Source of the DNA: Dryomyza anilis
Taxonomy: Eukaryota > Arthropoda > Insecta > Diptera > Dryomyzidae
Assembly (NCBI GenBank): GCA_951804985.1
Contig: OX638134.1
Location: 81,199,679-81,263,678, forward strand
Reading direction: 5' to 3'
DNA length: 64,000 nucleotides
Translations under genes and position numbers: made by a program
Notes under the pieces: generated by a model
Told to the model about the DNA's origin: nothing
What the model saw: only the letters and a program-made list of their open reading frames with translations
Databases searched by the model: none
Shown here: positions 46,585-59,230 of the stretch, piece after piece
Layout of the letters: each line of letters starts with the position of its first letter
Numbering within the stretch: position 1 is the first letter of the stretch

Positions 46585-46795
46585 ACATCGCCACGCCCTA
46601 CCCCTCGCATTAACCCACATTACGCCTACATTCAAAACACAAATGTTTTATATAAATAGTATGTGTAATAACGCAATTAAATATATTTACACTATATATA
46701 ATAAAAATAATAAATATACAAATTAATATATAAATAATAATAATAAATAAATACATAAATCAAACACTATGCATAGTAAGTAATTAATTAGTTAA
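46585..46795. terminator. Shared 3' region of convergent Exo70 and Kazal genes
   Basis: 211 bp separate the Exo70 stop (plus) from the Kazal stop (minus). Several plus-strand AATAAA signals for Exo70 lie at 46700-46755. On the minus strand no AATAAA occurs here; the best variant, TATAAA, lies at about 46648-46653. The two 3' ends therefore probably overlap. Confidence 0.45.
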
Positions 46796-49700
46796 TTAAT
46801 ATAAATAATTAGTCGATGGTATTTCTGGATGTCCGCACGCGCCATAATGCTGCACGTTGACCGCATTCGTGCTGTTGGCGCGACAATTCTCAATGTCCAG
46901 GAAGCACTCATTCGAATAGGTCATTCCATCGCTGCCGCAGATCGGCTCAAATTCACGTGGACATATCTTCGCGCAGCCCTTGAACTGAAAAGCGGCCAGG
47001 CAACGCTTCAGCGGCACCACAAAAATGTGTTTGCCGCAGTTCTCTTTGCGCATGTGACACTCCGACTTGTAGAAACGATTGTCGGAGCCGCACACAAAAC
47101 TGGCTGGCTGTGCATCACAGTCCGACTCACAATCGGCGGTAAGCAGACAATTCGTCAGTGAGACGGGCACCACACGTAGATGACAGGTGCGTCGTCGAAA
47201 TTCGCAGAGTGAGGGGAATGTGTTGCCGTCGGAGCCGCAAACGGGGCCACTTTCGAGATCATTGCGTGTGCAGCGTTCGCCGCAGTCCTTGGGCGGCATC
47301 TTGAGATCGGTGCAGGCGCCAATGTGGGCGAGGTTGACGCCGCGGCTGTGAAAAAGAAAAAACGAAAAAGGTTAATAACTCTGAAAACTTTATTTCGAAT
47401 ATAGTTAGACAAGAGATTTATTCATTTCTTATGTAGAATACAAGTTTTTGCAAAAAAGAACCGTCATTAGCAAAGAAAAAAACAGTCATTCAGTTCTATA
47501 AAGTGAAATTTATTTAAAATATTAGCGGATCCGAATATATTTATTAAAAACTCTTCAAATCGAAAGCGGAATAAGGTAATTCAGAAATTTTCATATGAAA
47601 TTCCAATGATAATTTATGAATTTCAGTTGATGTCTTTTGAATTTCAAATGGAATTTCTGAATTTCAAGTGGTGTCTTTTGAATTTCAAACGGAATTTCTG
47701 AATTTCAAGTGATGACTTTTAATTTCAACTGAAATTTCTGAATTTCAAGTTGTGTCTTTTGAATTTCAAACGGAATTTCTGAATTTCAAGTGATGTCTTT
47801 TGAATTTCAAATGGAATTTCTGAATTTAAATTGATGTGTTTTGAATTTCAAGTGATGTCTTTTGAATTTCAAATGGAATATCTGAATTTCAATTGATGTC
47901 TTTTAAATTTCAAATGAAATTTCTTAATTTAAAGTGGTGTCTTTCGAATTTCAAACGGAATTTCTGAATTTCAAGTGGTGTCTTTTGAATTTCAAATGGA
48001 ATTTCTGAATTTCCATTGATGTCTTTTGAATTTCAAACAAAATTTCTGAATTTCAAGTGATGTCTTTTGAATTTCAAACGGAATTTCTGTATTTCAATTG
48101 ATGTTTTTTGAATTTCAAATGTAATTTCTGAATTTCAATTGATGTCTTTTGAATTTCAAATGGAATTTCTGAATTTCAAGTGATGTCTTTTGAATTTCAA
48201 ATGGAATTTCTGAATTTCAAGTGATGTCTTTTGAATTTAAATGGAATTTCTGAATTTTAAATGATGTCTTTTGAAATTCAATTGATCATTTCTGAATAAC
48301 ATTTGTAAATGGTGTCGACTATGCTTGAATAATTTTAAATTTTTATGATTTAGAATTTCATTTGCTAAAAATGTTGTATTGAAAATTTGAATTCTGAAAC
48401 ATTAAAAAATAAATTATTTTGATTGAACTTTGGAATATGCTTGAATAATTCTAAATCTTTATGATTTAGAATTTGAATTTTAAAAATTAATTAAAAATTT
48501 GAAAATCGAATTCAAGTAAGAATTTTCTCAAATTCACTTCCATTTATTTAACGATTTTAATACGTTGATTTCATCGAATTCTAAAACAGCAAAAATCGTA
48601 TTCATTTGATTTGTAATTATTAGTATATTCTCGATCGATAGTAGAAATATACTGACATGTTCTAGCTTTCGGTCGAATTCCAATCGAATTTTATATGAAA
48701 ATGTTTAAACAAACGTTGCTGAATTCGATGTTTCAGAACAAATTATTGTTTATCAAATGAATTTAATTCCTTTACTTTGACTGAAAGATTTTCATTTATT
48801 TGGAAAACAATTTTTTATAATGAGACATCAAATTCTAAACAGCTTTCATATGAAATTCGAATGATAGCTGGAACATTCAATTTTGTATTTTTTTGTTTGT
48901 TTTTTAATTTCTAAATTTTAATTTTTAATTTATTTTTAATTTTATTTTTTGTTTCCTTCAAAAACCGCACGGTTTCTACTTACAGACAGGTGGCATGCGC
49001 CAGTTCGCACTCATTATTGTAGGTCTTCGAATCGGTGCCGCACAGCTTATCATTCTGCTTCGAAGAGAAGATCGAACCGAAGATATTATTAAAATCCTTG
49101 CAGGGCGGCAGCTGTTTGCAGCGATTCATGCGATTTTTACACTTGTCCATGCCGATCTTCTGTATGGCTTTGCGTTGGGGGCTGGTTATAAAAAGGTAGG
49201 TTAAAATTGATTTGTAAATAATTTTCATTGGGGAAAAATGATCTTGTAAAAAATATGTTTAGTGGAGACAGGGGATGAATTATTTGAGGAATATCTTATG
49301 GCAAGAAAAGTGTTCATTTGTTGGAAGGAAGAAGTATTTCACGTTGAAGATTTATTAAGGAAAAATTTGTTATTCAGAAAATGGTTTGCGGTAAACAATT
49401 TTCTAATTAAAAATTGGTACTGCGAATTATTGTTTTCAGAAATACTTCTTCCCGACAATTATTTATTTACTGGTTGAATAATTTGAGGAGAAATCGTATG
49501 GCAAGGAAAATGTACATTACCATAGAGTAATATACACCACGAATAAATAATCTACTTTGAAATCATTATAAAATGTGCCCACTACGATTCTCCGCTTAGA
49601 AGATATGAACGTTTTAAGAAATTATTTTTTCAAAAGTAGATTTTGAAAATCCAAAAAATTGTTCCAACTTTTACCAATCTACGACGCTCCGTTAAAAAGA

Positions 49701-52700
49701 TATAAAGGATTTAAGAAAAACTTGATTAATCAGCCTATTTCTGTAGAACCACTCGATCGATTTTAATGAATTTTCCCATAAATAATCTACTTTGAAATTA
49801 CTTTAAAATGCGATCGAAAAAAAGATATGTCTTGTCTAATTGGAAAATTTTTTGTGAACAGATTTTCCCTTCGACAAACATTTCTCGTTACAGATTTGTC
49901 AGGGAAAGAAATAAAAAATGGTGAACAATTTTCTGAATGGGAAGGAAGTATTATTTAAATGATTCCCGGACAATAAGTGATTTTAGACAATTATTTAAGA
50001 ATTGTCCGTGAAATAATAATTTTATGATAAATCAACTGACAAGAATTGTTTGCATTGTTAACAAATTAACACAGAGAAGAATTGTAATGAATATATCAAT
50101 AGCTCTAACGAAAACTCAAACATTTATATTTTGTATGGAAATTTTCACATACAAATTTAAAACGTGTTAGTGTTTGTAGGAAGCACCGATATGGTCAAAT
50201 ACAAAGACAAATTTTGGTGAAATGATTTTTCGGACAGTGTAAAATTATTAAGTGAAAATTCTCCATTTACCAGAAAGTTCAAAACCCATTCACTCACCCA
50301 CAATTGAGCATCTTCAGCTCACATAACGACGAGTATATATTGCCATCACTGCCGCAAACGTACTGCGACGGTGACGATTCCGTTTTCGGACAATTTTCGA
50401 CCACATTGCCATTGCGCTCCTGCGGCATACAAAAGGACAGCGGCACCTCAAATATGTGTTTTCCACAATTGGACGAACGCATTTTGCACGGACTCGCATA
50501 CAATCTTCCATCCGAACCACATGTCGGACGTGCAACTCGCCAACATGATTCGCGACACATACGCGTCGACTGACAATGTTTGCGACTCGTCTTGACGACG
50601 CCCTGTCCGCATGTGAGCAGCTTCATTTCGCACGTTGAATTGTAGACATTGCCATCGGAGGCGCAGACTGGTCCATCCTTGGGTGCGCTATTGCAATCGA
50701 CGGGACACGATTCGCGTATGGCGCTCGTGTTGCTGCACGGACCCACATGAGAGACGGTTACCGCGACGAGACCGACACGACAGGCCTGCACGCGTAACAT
50801 GCATCTGTAGTTGGAAAATAAGGTATTAGTTTGCGAATTTTCATTAGGAGAAGTCTTTGCGAGTTACGAGTTACCTATTTAGATATGTACGTCCGTCAGT
50901 GCCGCAGACAGGGTCCTTTTCCAGCGAGCAGCGGTGCTTGCATTCCGAACCCTTGGCGCGTTCACAGCCGTCTTTTATTTCCTTTTGAAAAAATATACGA
51001 ACAAATTTAAAATCTATATATATTTCCGTTTATTTGTTTGTTTGTGCGCTATGCAAACGTACATCTGTGCACGGATTTTCTTAAAATTTAGAATATATGT
51101 CCTACAGACCCAGGAGAAGGTCACTACATAGTTTTCGTTGACCACGCCCACTTTTACGTTCATTTTTATTTTTGGTGTATAATTCCGATTCATAGCAAAA
51201 CCACTGAATGTATTTTTCTGAAAATTTGCATTACTATGCTATGGAATCCATGGAGTATACTATATTTAAACCATATATAAACTAGATAGGGCAAATGGGA
51301 GTGGCACCTCCCATAGAACCCAAAAATTCAGTACGCGATATTTCAGCCCTAATGATATCGATTTCAACTAAACTTTAAAATTGGATGTTACTCATCTTAC
51401 TTAATATCACCACACATAAACTCACCACACCTAAACTCACCACACCTAAACTCACCACACCTAAACTCACCACACTAAAACTCACCACACTAAAACTCAC
51501 CACACTAAAACTCACCACACTAAAACTCACCACACTTAAACTCACCACATTAAAACTTCTACTGGAAAAACAGCTAGTAAATTTTATATAATATTTTGTT
51601 GGATACTTTAATAAAATATAAATAAAAAAAAATTTCACTCAAAATAAAATTTTAAAACTTGAATTTTACTAAAATCTCAAATTGTCGAATTTTTAAAACT
51701 TGAATTTTACTAAAATCTCAAATTGTCATTCATAATTTAATATTTCACTAAAAATTCAATTTTTCACTAAAAATTCAATTTTTCACTTAAAATTCAATTT
51801 TTCCTCTAAAAATTCAATTTTTCACTTTTTCAATTCAATTTTTCACTAAAAATTCAATTTTTCACTAAAAATTCAATTTTCATTAAAAATTTACTAAAAA
51901 TTCAATTTTTCACTAAAAAAATAATATATCACTAAAAATTCAATTTTGCACTAAAAATTCAATTTTTTACTAAAAATTAAATTTTTTAATAAAAATTAAA
52001 TTTTTAACTAAAAATTAAATTTTTAACTAAAAATTAAATTTTTAACTAAAAATTCAATTTTTCACTAAAAATTCAATTTTTCACTATAAATATGATTTTT
52101 CACTAAAAAATCCAATTTTTCACTAAAAATTCAATTTTTCACTAAAAATTCAACTTTTCACTAAAAATTCAAATTTTTGATAAAAATTCAAATTTTTGAT
52201 AAAAATTCAATTTTTCATTCAAAACTAAATTTCTCACTTAAAAGTCAAATTTCAATTTTAAATAACCCTAAATTACTTAGTTTCGCTTAATTTTTAATAA
52301 ATTTAATTTATTTATTAATTATATTTTTTTTATTTATAAATTTATTTGTATTTTATTTTTGTATTTCGTTTATTCAATTATATATTTTTCTTTTAAGTTT
52401 TTAAAAGTTTTTTTTTTTTAATTTTCAATGTTCAAATTCTAATTTCTTTTTTTATTATGATGATTATTACTAGTTAGTACCCCATTTCAAGACAATCAAT
52501 GAATGCTCTTTGTAGACATCACTTTGTATTCAAAGAGTTTAAAACCGCGCGTGGCGGCGAAAACCGCCAACAATTAAACTTTCACCTAAGTGCACATGTA
52601 AAGTTAGCTAGCTATACAGAGATGGTTGGTCATTAATGTTAGTTTTCAGTTAAGCCATTCATTTTTTCAACCACAACCGCGAATTTATACGGCGCCAAAA

Positions 52701-55700
52701 TAAAAATATAAAAAAAAAGAAAATAAGCACTAAATCAATAAACTTTGCTTTGAAGTACATTTGAGGCCATAAGTTAAATGTGATCTTCACAGATATTGCC
52801 ATAAACTATTTTATAGTATTTTTTTAACGTTTTGCATATTTGAAGTGTTTTAAGTAATTTGTTTTTATAATCGGCTTCTCTTTTTCTTGTTATTGGCTAT
52901 TATTTATAATACTAAATTCACTTTCGAACGAAATTAAAAATTTTTTAAAACAAAAATCGAATTGAATTCGTGCCACAGAACTTGAAATAAATTTAGCAAT
53001 AATATGTTTCAGTTTAAACACGAATAACGATATGGTATCGGTATCATACCGTATTCGATTTTTTATGAATATTAATGTTGGTCTATGCACACTCAGAAGA
53101 AAATGTACCATTAAGTACTTTATGGTACGACCATTGATCTTATGGTTCATGCATGTATTAATAGTTTTTTCTTTTTAAATCAAAAGTTTTTTAATTAATT
53201 CAATAGTATTTGAAAAATTCACTATCATAAATTTAAATATTTCAATATTATTATTTTAAATAGAATAAATACTGTTGTTTTAATGGTTTCCTCCTATAAT
53301 AATAAACGTGGTGAAAAAAAACCATAAAAACGAATACAAACATGTTCGTTTTGTACGTCATTCTGCGTGTTTACTCAAAATGGTCGCATGTACTTTTTTG
53401 TAATAATCCACATTATTAAACGCGACATTGGTAAGGACTCAATGTATTTAATGTAAATAAATTATATTTATATATTTATTTATTTCAGAAAATAAATAAT
53501 ACATCGAACTCTATTATGGCAACGGACTCAAAAATTACTGCAGACTCAAGTACTACAATCAATTATTGGAAACCAAAGCAAACATTAAATGTTTTATAAT
53601 ATTTTGCAGCAAGAAGTGACTTTTTATGTGTGTGTTGTAAACGTGAATATCAATTCCGACATTTAAATAAAATAAATTATACAATAAATTAACTAAAGTA
53701 CATTTTTGTTTTAATAAATTATTCGGAAAATGTAATTCGACTTTACCATAAAATTAATAATACGTATCATTAAATTTGTATAGGTCTTTCTTATTGTAAT
53801 TAAAATATCATATTATAAAATTTATGGTACAACCACACATTGTATTAACAGTTTCAATATTACTGAACTAATGGGACGCATCCTATTGACCAATTTTAAT
53901 GGTATAAATTATTGTTTTTCTATTGAAATACTATCAATTTACCATGATTTTTTTCTGGGTGCATGAATAACTTAAAACAAAAACCGACGTATTTTATATG
54001 AAACATGGAACTACAAAACAATTACCGAAAATTTTGATTTATAAATTTAATGATATTTTTATTAATATATGATACACCTACAAATATAAACTATTAAATT
54101 AATAGTATTTTAATAGTAAAAAAATTACACTGTTCTAAATTTCCGCCGAAAAGAAACTTCTCATTTTTGATAGATTTCTTGCTTAGAATTTTCCCAGCAC
54201 TCAAGAATTTATTTTGCCCATTATTCGTGCCAACTTTAACACAAAATGAAATATATACCCTATTTCATTTTGTGTTAAAGTTGGCATCAGCAGCATATCG
54301 AAATCGAGAATTAAATTGCGACATAAAGTACCAAAAAAGAACAAAATTTTGACTTGAATTAGAAAAGGAATCAGCACGACGAAATCTGCCAGAAATAATA
54401 AGTTTTATTTCGGTGTAGTCCAACAACCCTCATTTTGTACGAAAGGGTTATTTTTACTATAAAAATTGATCAATAGGATGCATACCATTAGCACAATAAT
54501 ATTCAAACAATTAATAAAATAGTTTGTTTATACCATTATTTTATTAAATGATCAAAATTGAAATTCACCTATAGAAAATCACACATTTTGCACAGCACGT
54601 TACAAAAGATTATACCAAATTTAATGTTTTGCAATAATTTAGCATATTTGTATTTATTCTTAAGTCCGTTGGCATAATAGGGATTTTATGTATAATTTGT
54701 TTTCTTTAATATATTCTTTAAATTTTTTCTGTTATTTTGCTTAATTCATCAATTATTATAACGTATATACAATATTTTTGGATTTGGACAACTTACTAAA
54801 TTATAAATACGGATTTTGTGAGGCTATATCCTGAGCAAAACGCAAATATATTTGTTTTTTATGCTATAACTTTTTTTTAGCGCAAGATAAAATTGTAATG
54901 TTACGGCCTTAATTGTTTGTTTTTAAAGCATCTATCGATTGGCATCATTATATAAAATTATTTTGCCAAACATTTTTCTTGCAAATAATAAAAATTCAAA
55001 AAGATATTTTAAAATAATGATGCAGATCGATAGGTGCTTCAAAAACAAACAAATAATGCCTTTACACCACTATTTTAACTTAAACCAATAAAAAGTTATA
55101 GCAAAAAAACGAAAAGATTCACCCTTTTGGCATGACAACATTTTCAATTTTTCGAATTCGCCCTTTTGGTTTTGTCTTTGTCTAACAAAACCACACACGA
55201 TTTTGGCACAGTATACTTGAGGAAAACTATATTCAAAAATGTAAAAAAACGCAAATGTCAAAAATTACACATTCGCCTCTTTGGCATGATAGTGACGAAT
55301 TATTATTGGAGGAAACACATTAAAACAATAGTATTTGTACTATTAGAAAATAATAATATTGAATCAAATTGATTAGAAAACTTTTCAATTTTTAAATAAA
55401 TGGTTTTGATTTTTTCCAATACTATCAATTAGTTAATTCCATGGTTGAAGTATATACAGGTTAGTTCATCTAGACAGATAGTTGGCATACAGAATGTTGA
55501 GAATGTCAAGAAAAAAATATTGAAAATAAAACAATTAATTGTCATTTTAAAATTTAATTTAATTTTCACTATTTTATTAAGTTCACTGCACAAATTAACT
55601 ATTTTACATTCAAAATGCACGATGGTTAATTTTGAAGTCCTGGAGATCTTAAAACTGTTTTAAATGTTGTGTTTTGTTGATGTTAAAATTTTGAGTTTTT

Positions 55701-57373
55701 GTTAATTTTGTGAAATTGTAAACAAAGCATTGATGTTCTGTTTTAAATTTTTCGTAAACAAATGTTGAAACTTTCAAACAGTTTTCAAAAAAAAGTAAAT
55801 GGCGCCTGAATTTTATAGATGACTTAACCTGTATATACTTCAACCATGGTTAATTCAAAAGTTTGAATTAATATGAATTAACTATGGGGTCACTTTCTTC
55901 CGAGTGTACTCTTTAATGACTGATTTAAAATCGCAACCGTTTATTATGTTTTTTTTTTATATTTTTGTTAATAATTGCATAAAGATTATTATTTTGGTTT
56001 TAACAATGAAACATATTGAAACGGATTTCGGTTTCGATTACGATTTAATTTAAACGATTAAATTCAAACTAATGCCTTTTATAAAAATATGTGACATTTA
56101 TTGACGATTTTTTGCATACATTTTTTGTATATTTTTTTAATCACTTTAAGATGATTTAACCTGGTTGCCTTCCAGTTCTTGAAAATAATACTTAGGGCCG
56201 TTTTCACCATCTTCGGTTAAGCACTAACTCAGAATTACCAATAGAATATATGGAATTGAAACTCTTAACTGGACATTGTGAAAACGGCCCTTAGATACAT
56301 AATTATGTATACCATTAGGACATCATTCAGAAAAGCAAAAGGACGACACTCGGTCGGCGATTTGTATTACAAAAAGATAATTGTTCCGTAACATTTTGGA
56401 TTTAGATAACTTACAGGGCATATTTCAGACAACATTTGTACACATGGGTTGTTTATTTCTATTTTTAAATATTTTTTTTATTATAATTCAAAAAAATTCC
56501 TAAATTAGTTTAAAAATAGTACGATTTTTAGCGTTCATTAAATTTAATTGAATCGAAGCGAATTTGCTTTTTAATTAGTTTTATTGTTGCGGAACCCATA
56601 GAACGTACTTCGAATTCGTGATCGACGACCCCCCATTAACTTCTTTTTATGATTTTATTTTTTTAAGGCGATGCAAACTAACCTAATTTTCAATGTCCCA
56701 TGGGAAATTGATTTGTATTTCTTTTTATTATATTTTTGGTTGTCTTCTCCCAACTATCAGTTCTGATATTTGCGACTTTCACTGGCACACTATACATAAT
56801 ACATATATCATACATTTATGGCAGACATTCTCGTGACTCCCGATCGATCGACTGACTGCCTGACACAGACAGACAGACAGACAGACAGACTGAGAGACAT
56901 ACAGCCAGAGTAACTAACCTTCAAGACAATTGCTCCATTTCGGGAACATGTTTTTTTTCGCATCTCACATATGTTGGCGTAGATTAAGCCATCGGAGCCA
57001 CAAACGGGTTCGGCATTTACGGTTACGCTCGGCGGACACGAGCGGGGACATGTATTGGACATGGCACGATTTTGACGAAGAACATTTCCGAATGTAGCAT
57101 CAATGGCGCCGCCATCGACCGCAGCACTACCGACTTCATCATTCGCAATCAGACTTAGTAACTCCGCCAAGACATCGCGGGATCGTATGGGTTTCGGTTG
57201 ATGTTGCTGCTGCTGTTGTTGTTGTTGTTGTTGGTGTTGCACCGTTGCATCGCTCTGATTGTTGTTGCTATTCGCATACTTAATTATCGCCGAGTCATCG
57301 TTACGATAGTAACGTATTAACGGTGGCTGCGCCTGAAGTTTTATTATTTTTATTGGCGAATCTGTCATCGGTT
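46796..57373 (-). CDS. Multi-Kazal-domain serine protease inhibitor-like protein
   Basis: Kazal domains inhibit serine proteases in secretions or matrix. Exons: 57373-56919, 50981-50875, 50804-50298, 49181-48984, 47345-46796, with in-phase GT-AG junctions. From ATG at 57368 the protein is 603 aa. Residues 1-106 are not Kazal: low-complexity with a ten-Gln run. Nine Kazal domains follow, each with the six-Cys pattern and a C-G-S/T-D-like core ([126 protein letters not shown]). Domains 4 (CWRVARPTC) and 9 (CPREFEPIC) have Arg at the expected P1 position. Several domains are split by introns. No signal peptide is present, and an acceptor with two coding-compatible bases precedes the ATG, so an upstream exon is likely. 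Possibly orthologous to Drosophila CG32354 (memory). Confidence 0.88.
47580..48295. repeat. 41-bp minisatellite in last Kazal intron
   Basis: About 17 tandem copies of a 41-bp unit made of TGAATTTCAAATGGAATTTC and TGAATTTCAAGTGATGTCTTT, with variants in the GTGATG/GTGGTG/TTGATG segment. Confidence 0.9.
49182..50297 (-). other. Kazal intron, no separate feature
   Basis: Intron between the exons ending at 50298 and starting at 49181. AT-rich unique sequence; the open frame at 49262-49477 on the plus strand has no recognisable product. Confidence 0.55.
51417..51556. repeat. 15-bp CTCACCACAC minisatellite
   Basis: Nine to ten tandem units of ACTCACCACACCTAA or ACTCACCACACTAAA within the large Kazal intron. 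Because the unit is a multiple of three, both strands stay open and yield pentapeptide-repeat translations; this is not a gene. Confidence 0.9.
51655..52255. repeat. 19-bp minisatellite array 4, inverted orientation
   Basis: About 30 degenerate units of TTCAATTTTTCACTAAAAA inside the 5.9-kb Kazal intron, oriented like array 3. Positions 51970-52040 contain runs of a derived unit (AAATTTTTAACTAAAAATT). Confidence 0.88.
52256..53085. other. Kazal intron, AT-rich, one satellite fragment
   Basis: No exon seen. A single fragment at about 52917-52985 (AACAAAAATCG then TTGAATTCGTGCCACAGAAC) matches the ~130-bp satellite around mtrm. Confidence 0.5.
53086..53965. mobile_element. Possible long member of the CACCCAGAAAA family
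   Basis: TGCACACTCAGAAGAAAA at the left and TTTTTTTCTGGGTGCA at the right are imperfect inverted termini. Interior motifs (TTTAATGGTATAAATTATTG, CTATTGACCAATTTT) match the MITE family. About 880 bp, so it could be a longer relative or two adjacent copies. Confidence 0.38.
54228..54286. repeat. Perfect 26-bp hairpin
   Basis: The arms TGCCAACTTTAACACAAAAT then GAAATA (54228-54253) and TATTTCATTTTGTGTTAAAG then TTGGCA (54261-54286) are exact reverse complements around the 7-nt loop TATACCC. Intronic in the Kazal gene; no flanking TIR element recognised. Confidence 0.85.
54855..55112. repeat. Long inverted repeat (foldback)
   Basis: TTATGCTATAACTTTTTTTT and TTGTTTGTTTTTAAAGCATC then TATCGAT on the left are mirrored by ATCGATAGGTGCTTCAAAAA then CAAACAA and TAAAAAGTTATAGCAAAAAA on the right, about 250 bp in all with a few mismatches. 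Likely a degraded foldback transposon. Confidence 0.65.
55440..55848. mobile_element. hAT-like MITE with 8-bp target duplication
   Basis: CATGGTTGAAGTATATACAG then GTTA at the left is exactly mirrored at the right end. An 8-bp duplication GTTAATTC flanks the 409-bp element (55432-55439 and 55849-55856). The 8-bp duplication is characteristic of hAT transposons. The interior has no transposase; open frames inside are incidental. Inserted in the Kazal intron, and intact enough to be recent. Confidence 0.88.
56195..56290. mobile_element. ~96-bp MITE with TTA target duplication
   Basis: GGGCCGTTTTCAC and GTGAAAACGGCCC are 13-bp perfect inverted ends, flanked by TTA on both sides (56192-56194 and 56291-56293). 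A 3-bp TTA duplication is typical of PIF/Harbinger-type insertion. Kazal intron. Confidence 0.72.
56868..56893. repeat. (ACAG)n microsatellite beside Kazal donor
   Basis: About six ACAG repeats starting roughly 25 nt downstream (minus sense) of the donor at 56918. Confidence 0.85.
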
Positions 57374-59230
57374 CTGTGAATAAAAATTTTAATTACATTA
57401 TTTACACACATAAATCATTCTTAAGCTGCATCATTAAAATTCACTTTGTATGAGAGGTATAAAAATTAATTGTAATGTGATAAATTGGCATTATCCATTC
57501 CGTTCGTTTACTACAATAATTGTCTATCCCGTATAGTTTTTTTTGCATTTGCGCTAAATGTGTTGAATATTTTTATACTTCCATTTAATAGAATTTTGAT
57601 GTTCTCAAATAAAAATAAAAAAATACATTAAGTCTATAATGAGTGTGAAGTTTTTATTTTATAGTGTCATTACTTTGTAATATTTTGTATTATAATTAAT
57701 TAGAAATGCCCACAGTTTATATTTAATAGATTTCCATTACACTACACAAGTGACTAACATTACAAAAATACTATATAAATAATAGTTTTTTACTATTAAA
57801 AATAGTCAATAGGATAAATTATTATTTTAATCGGAAAATACCATTAAATACTAGAAAATACCATGACATTGCCATTGAGTTTATATGAAAAGATTTATTT
57901 TTTGTATACTATTAAATCAATAATTGTCCTATTGTACAATTTGAGGGAATTATTTCTTTACAAGTAACAATTCCTACCAGTATCCAGTCAGTTTTACTAA
58001 TCACTTTCCGAGTAACTCGCAAGCGATGTCACGCATTTTCCGATCAGTAACTAGCCAGTATAACACCTCCGTTTATATAAGATTATTAATCCCAATCAGA
58101 TGTCACCTTAAATAGGCTTTAGATCAGGTTTTTTCGTGAAGGATAGATCTTAATTGCCATACATGTATTTGAAATTTGCTTATTTTAGTAGACCCTGATA
58201 AGTGTTATTTAAAGCGGGCTTTGATAAGGATATCTAATTGTATACTGACCAAGGTCGGATGTACACGGAGAGAAATATTCTCATAATATACGTGAATTGC
58301 GCATTTACAAAATTAATATGCAATAAGTAACACAAGTTATGAATAAATATTTATAATTTCGATTCTTGTGATCAATAAAATAATTTAGTGTATTTATATA
58401 CACAATTTTAAAGTATATTTAATGGGCTATCTTTTATAGAATAAACTTTTATGGTTACATAAAAATTTTAAAAACTACAGCCTATTTTCTGAAGAACAAA
58501 AAAAATTGCTAAAAAAAATCGGCCACCACAAAAAATAATTAAACACCTTTTGAAAACAGACGAAAAATTAGTTATTTTAATTGTATTATCGTTTATCAAT
58601 CAATCTTTATTATTTTGCATTTAATGGAACATACAAAATCGTGAACTAGTGATGGTTGTTCATTTTGATATTTTATACTTAAATTTGAACCGAACCCTAA
58701 ATAGAAAAATCATTGAAAATAAACAAAAAATGTGTTGATTTGACACTCTATATTTAAAAAATTACTATTAAACTCGCATCTGAACAATTATATGCAAAAA
58801 AACTTTGTGAGTGCTTCTTATAATGAAAAAATGGGTGGTTCAACCTACGTACCTTGAGTGCCACAACCTACGTTTTTATCAAATTTAAAAAAAATTTAAC
58901 ATATTTTTTCTTCTTTAAAATTTGATAGATAATTTGTTTATTATAAAAAGGTATTTAATAACAACATTTTAATGCATTTAACTTAAATTTTATAATTTAA
59001 ATTGACCATCTAATCAACGCTTGAACAAGTCAATTAAAAACTTTTTTGAGTACATTTTAGTATTCGTCTGGATGAGTTATAAACAACAGTCCATTTCACT
59101 TCAAAGTTTCGCGAAAAGTTGTAGGATAATGTTACTTGAAATGTTGCATTAAAACTTTAAGAACGCCAGTGTAAAAAAAACCAGTTGGGAAGGTTAGATC
59201 ACATGGGAAATTTTAAAGTAGGGACATTTT
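57374..59230. other. Upstream region of the Kazal gene, no exon identified
   Basis: A signal-peptide exon is expected on the minus strand here or farther right, but I found none convincing. Contains a degraded MITE copy (57770-57960) and AT-rich sequence. Confidence 0.4.
57770..57960. mobile_element. Degraded CACCCAGAAAA-family MITE, reverse orientation
   Basis: ATTAAAAATAGTCAATAGGA, TAGAAAATACCATGACATTG and TTAAATCAATAATTGTCCTA match, inverted, the interior of the copies at 14261 and 15378. The termini are lost. Confidence 0.65.

Noticed and set aside
46829..47161. 110-codon plus-strand open frame
   Set aside because: Antisense shadow of Kazal domains 7-9. The minus strand carries the six-Cys pattern and correct splice phases.
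55429..55843. Open frames of 63-72 codons on both strands
   Set aside because: They lie wholly within or across the hAT-like MITE and reflect its inverted ends.
58845..58900. Upstream Kazal exon ending CTCAAG|GTACGT
   Set aside because: Phase fits the exon at 57373 and the frame would read KNVGCGTQ, but there is no ATG or hydrophobic signal sequence and only about 15-30 codons are open. Too weak without transcript data.
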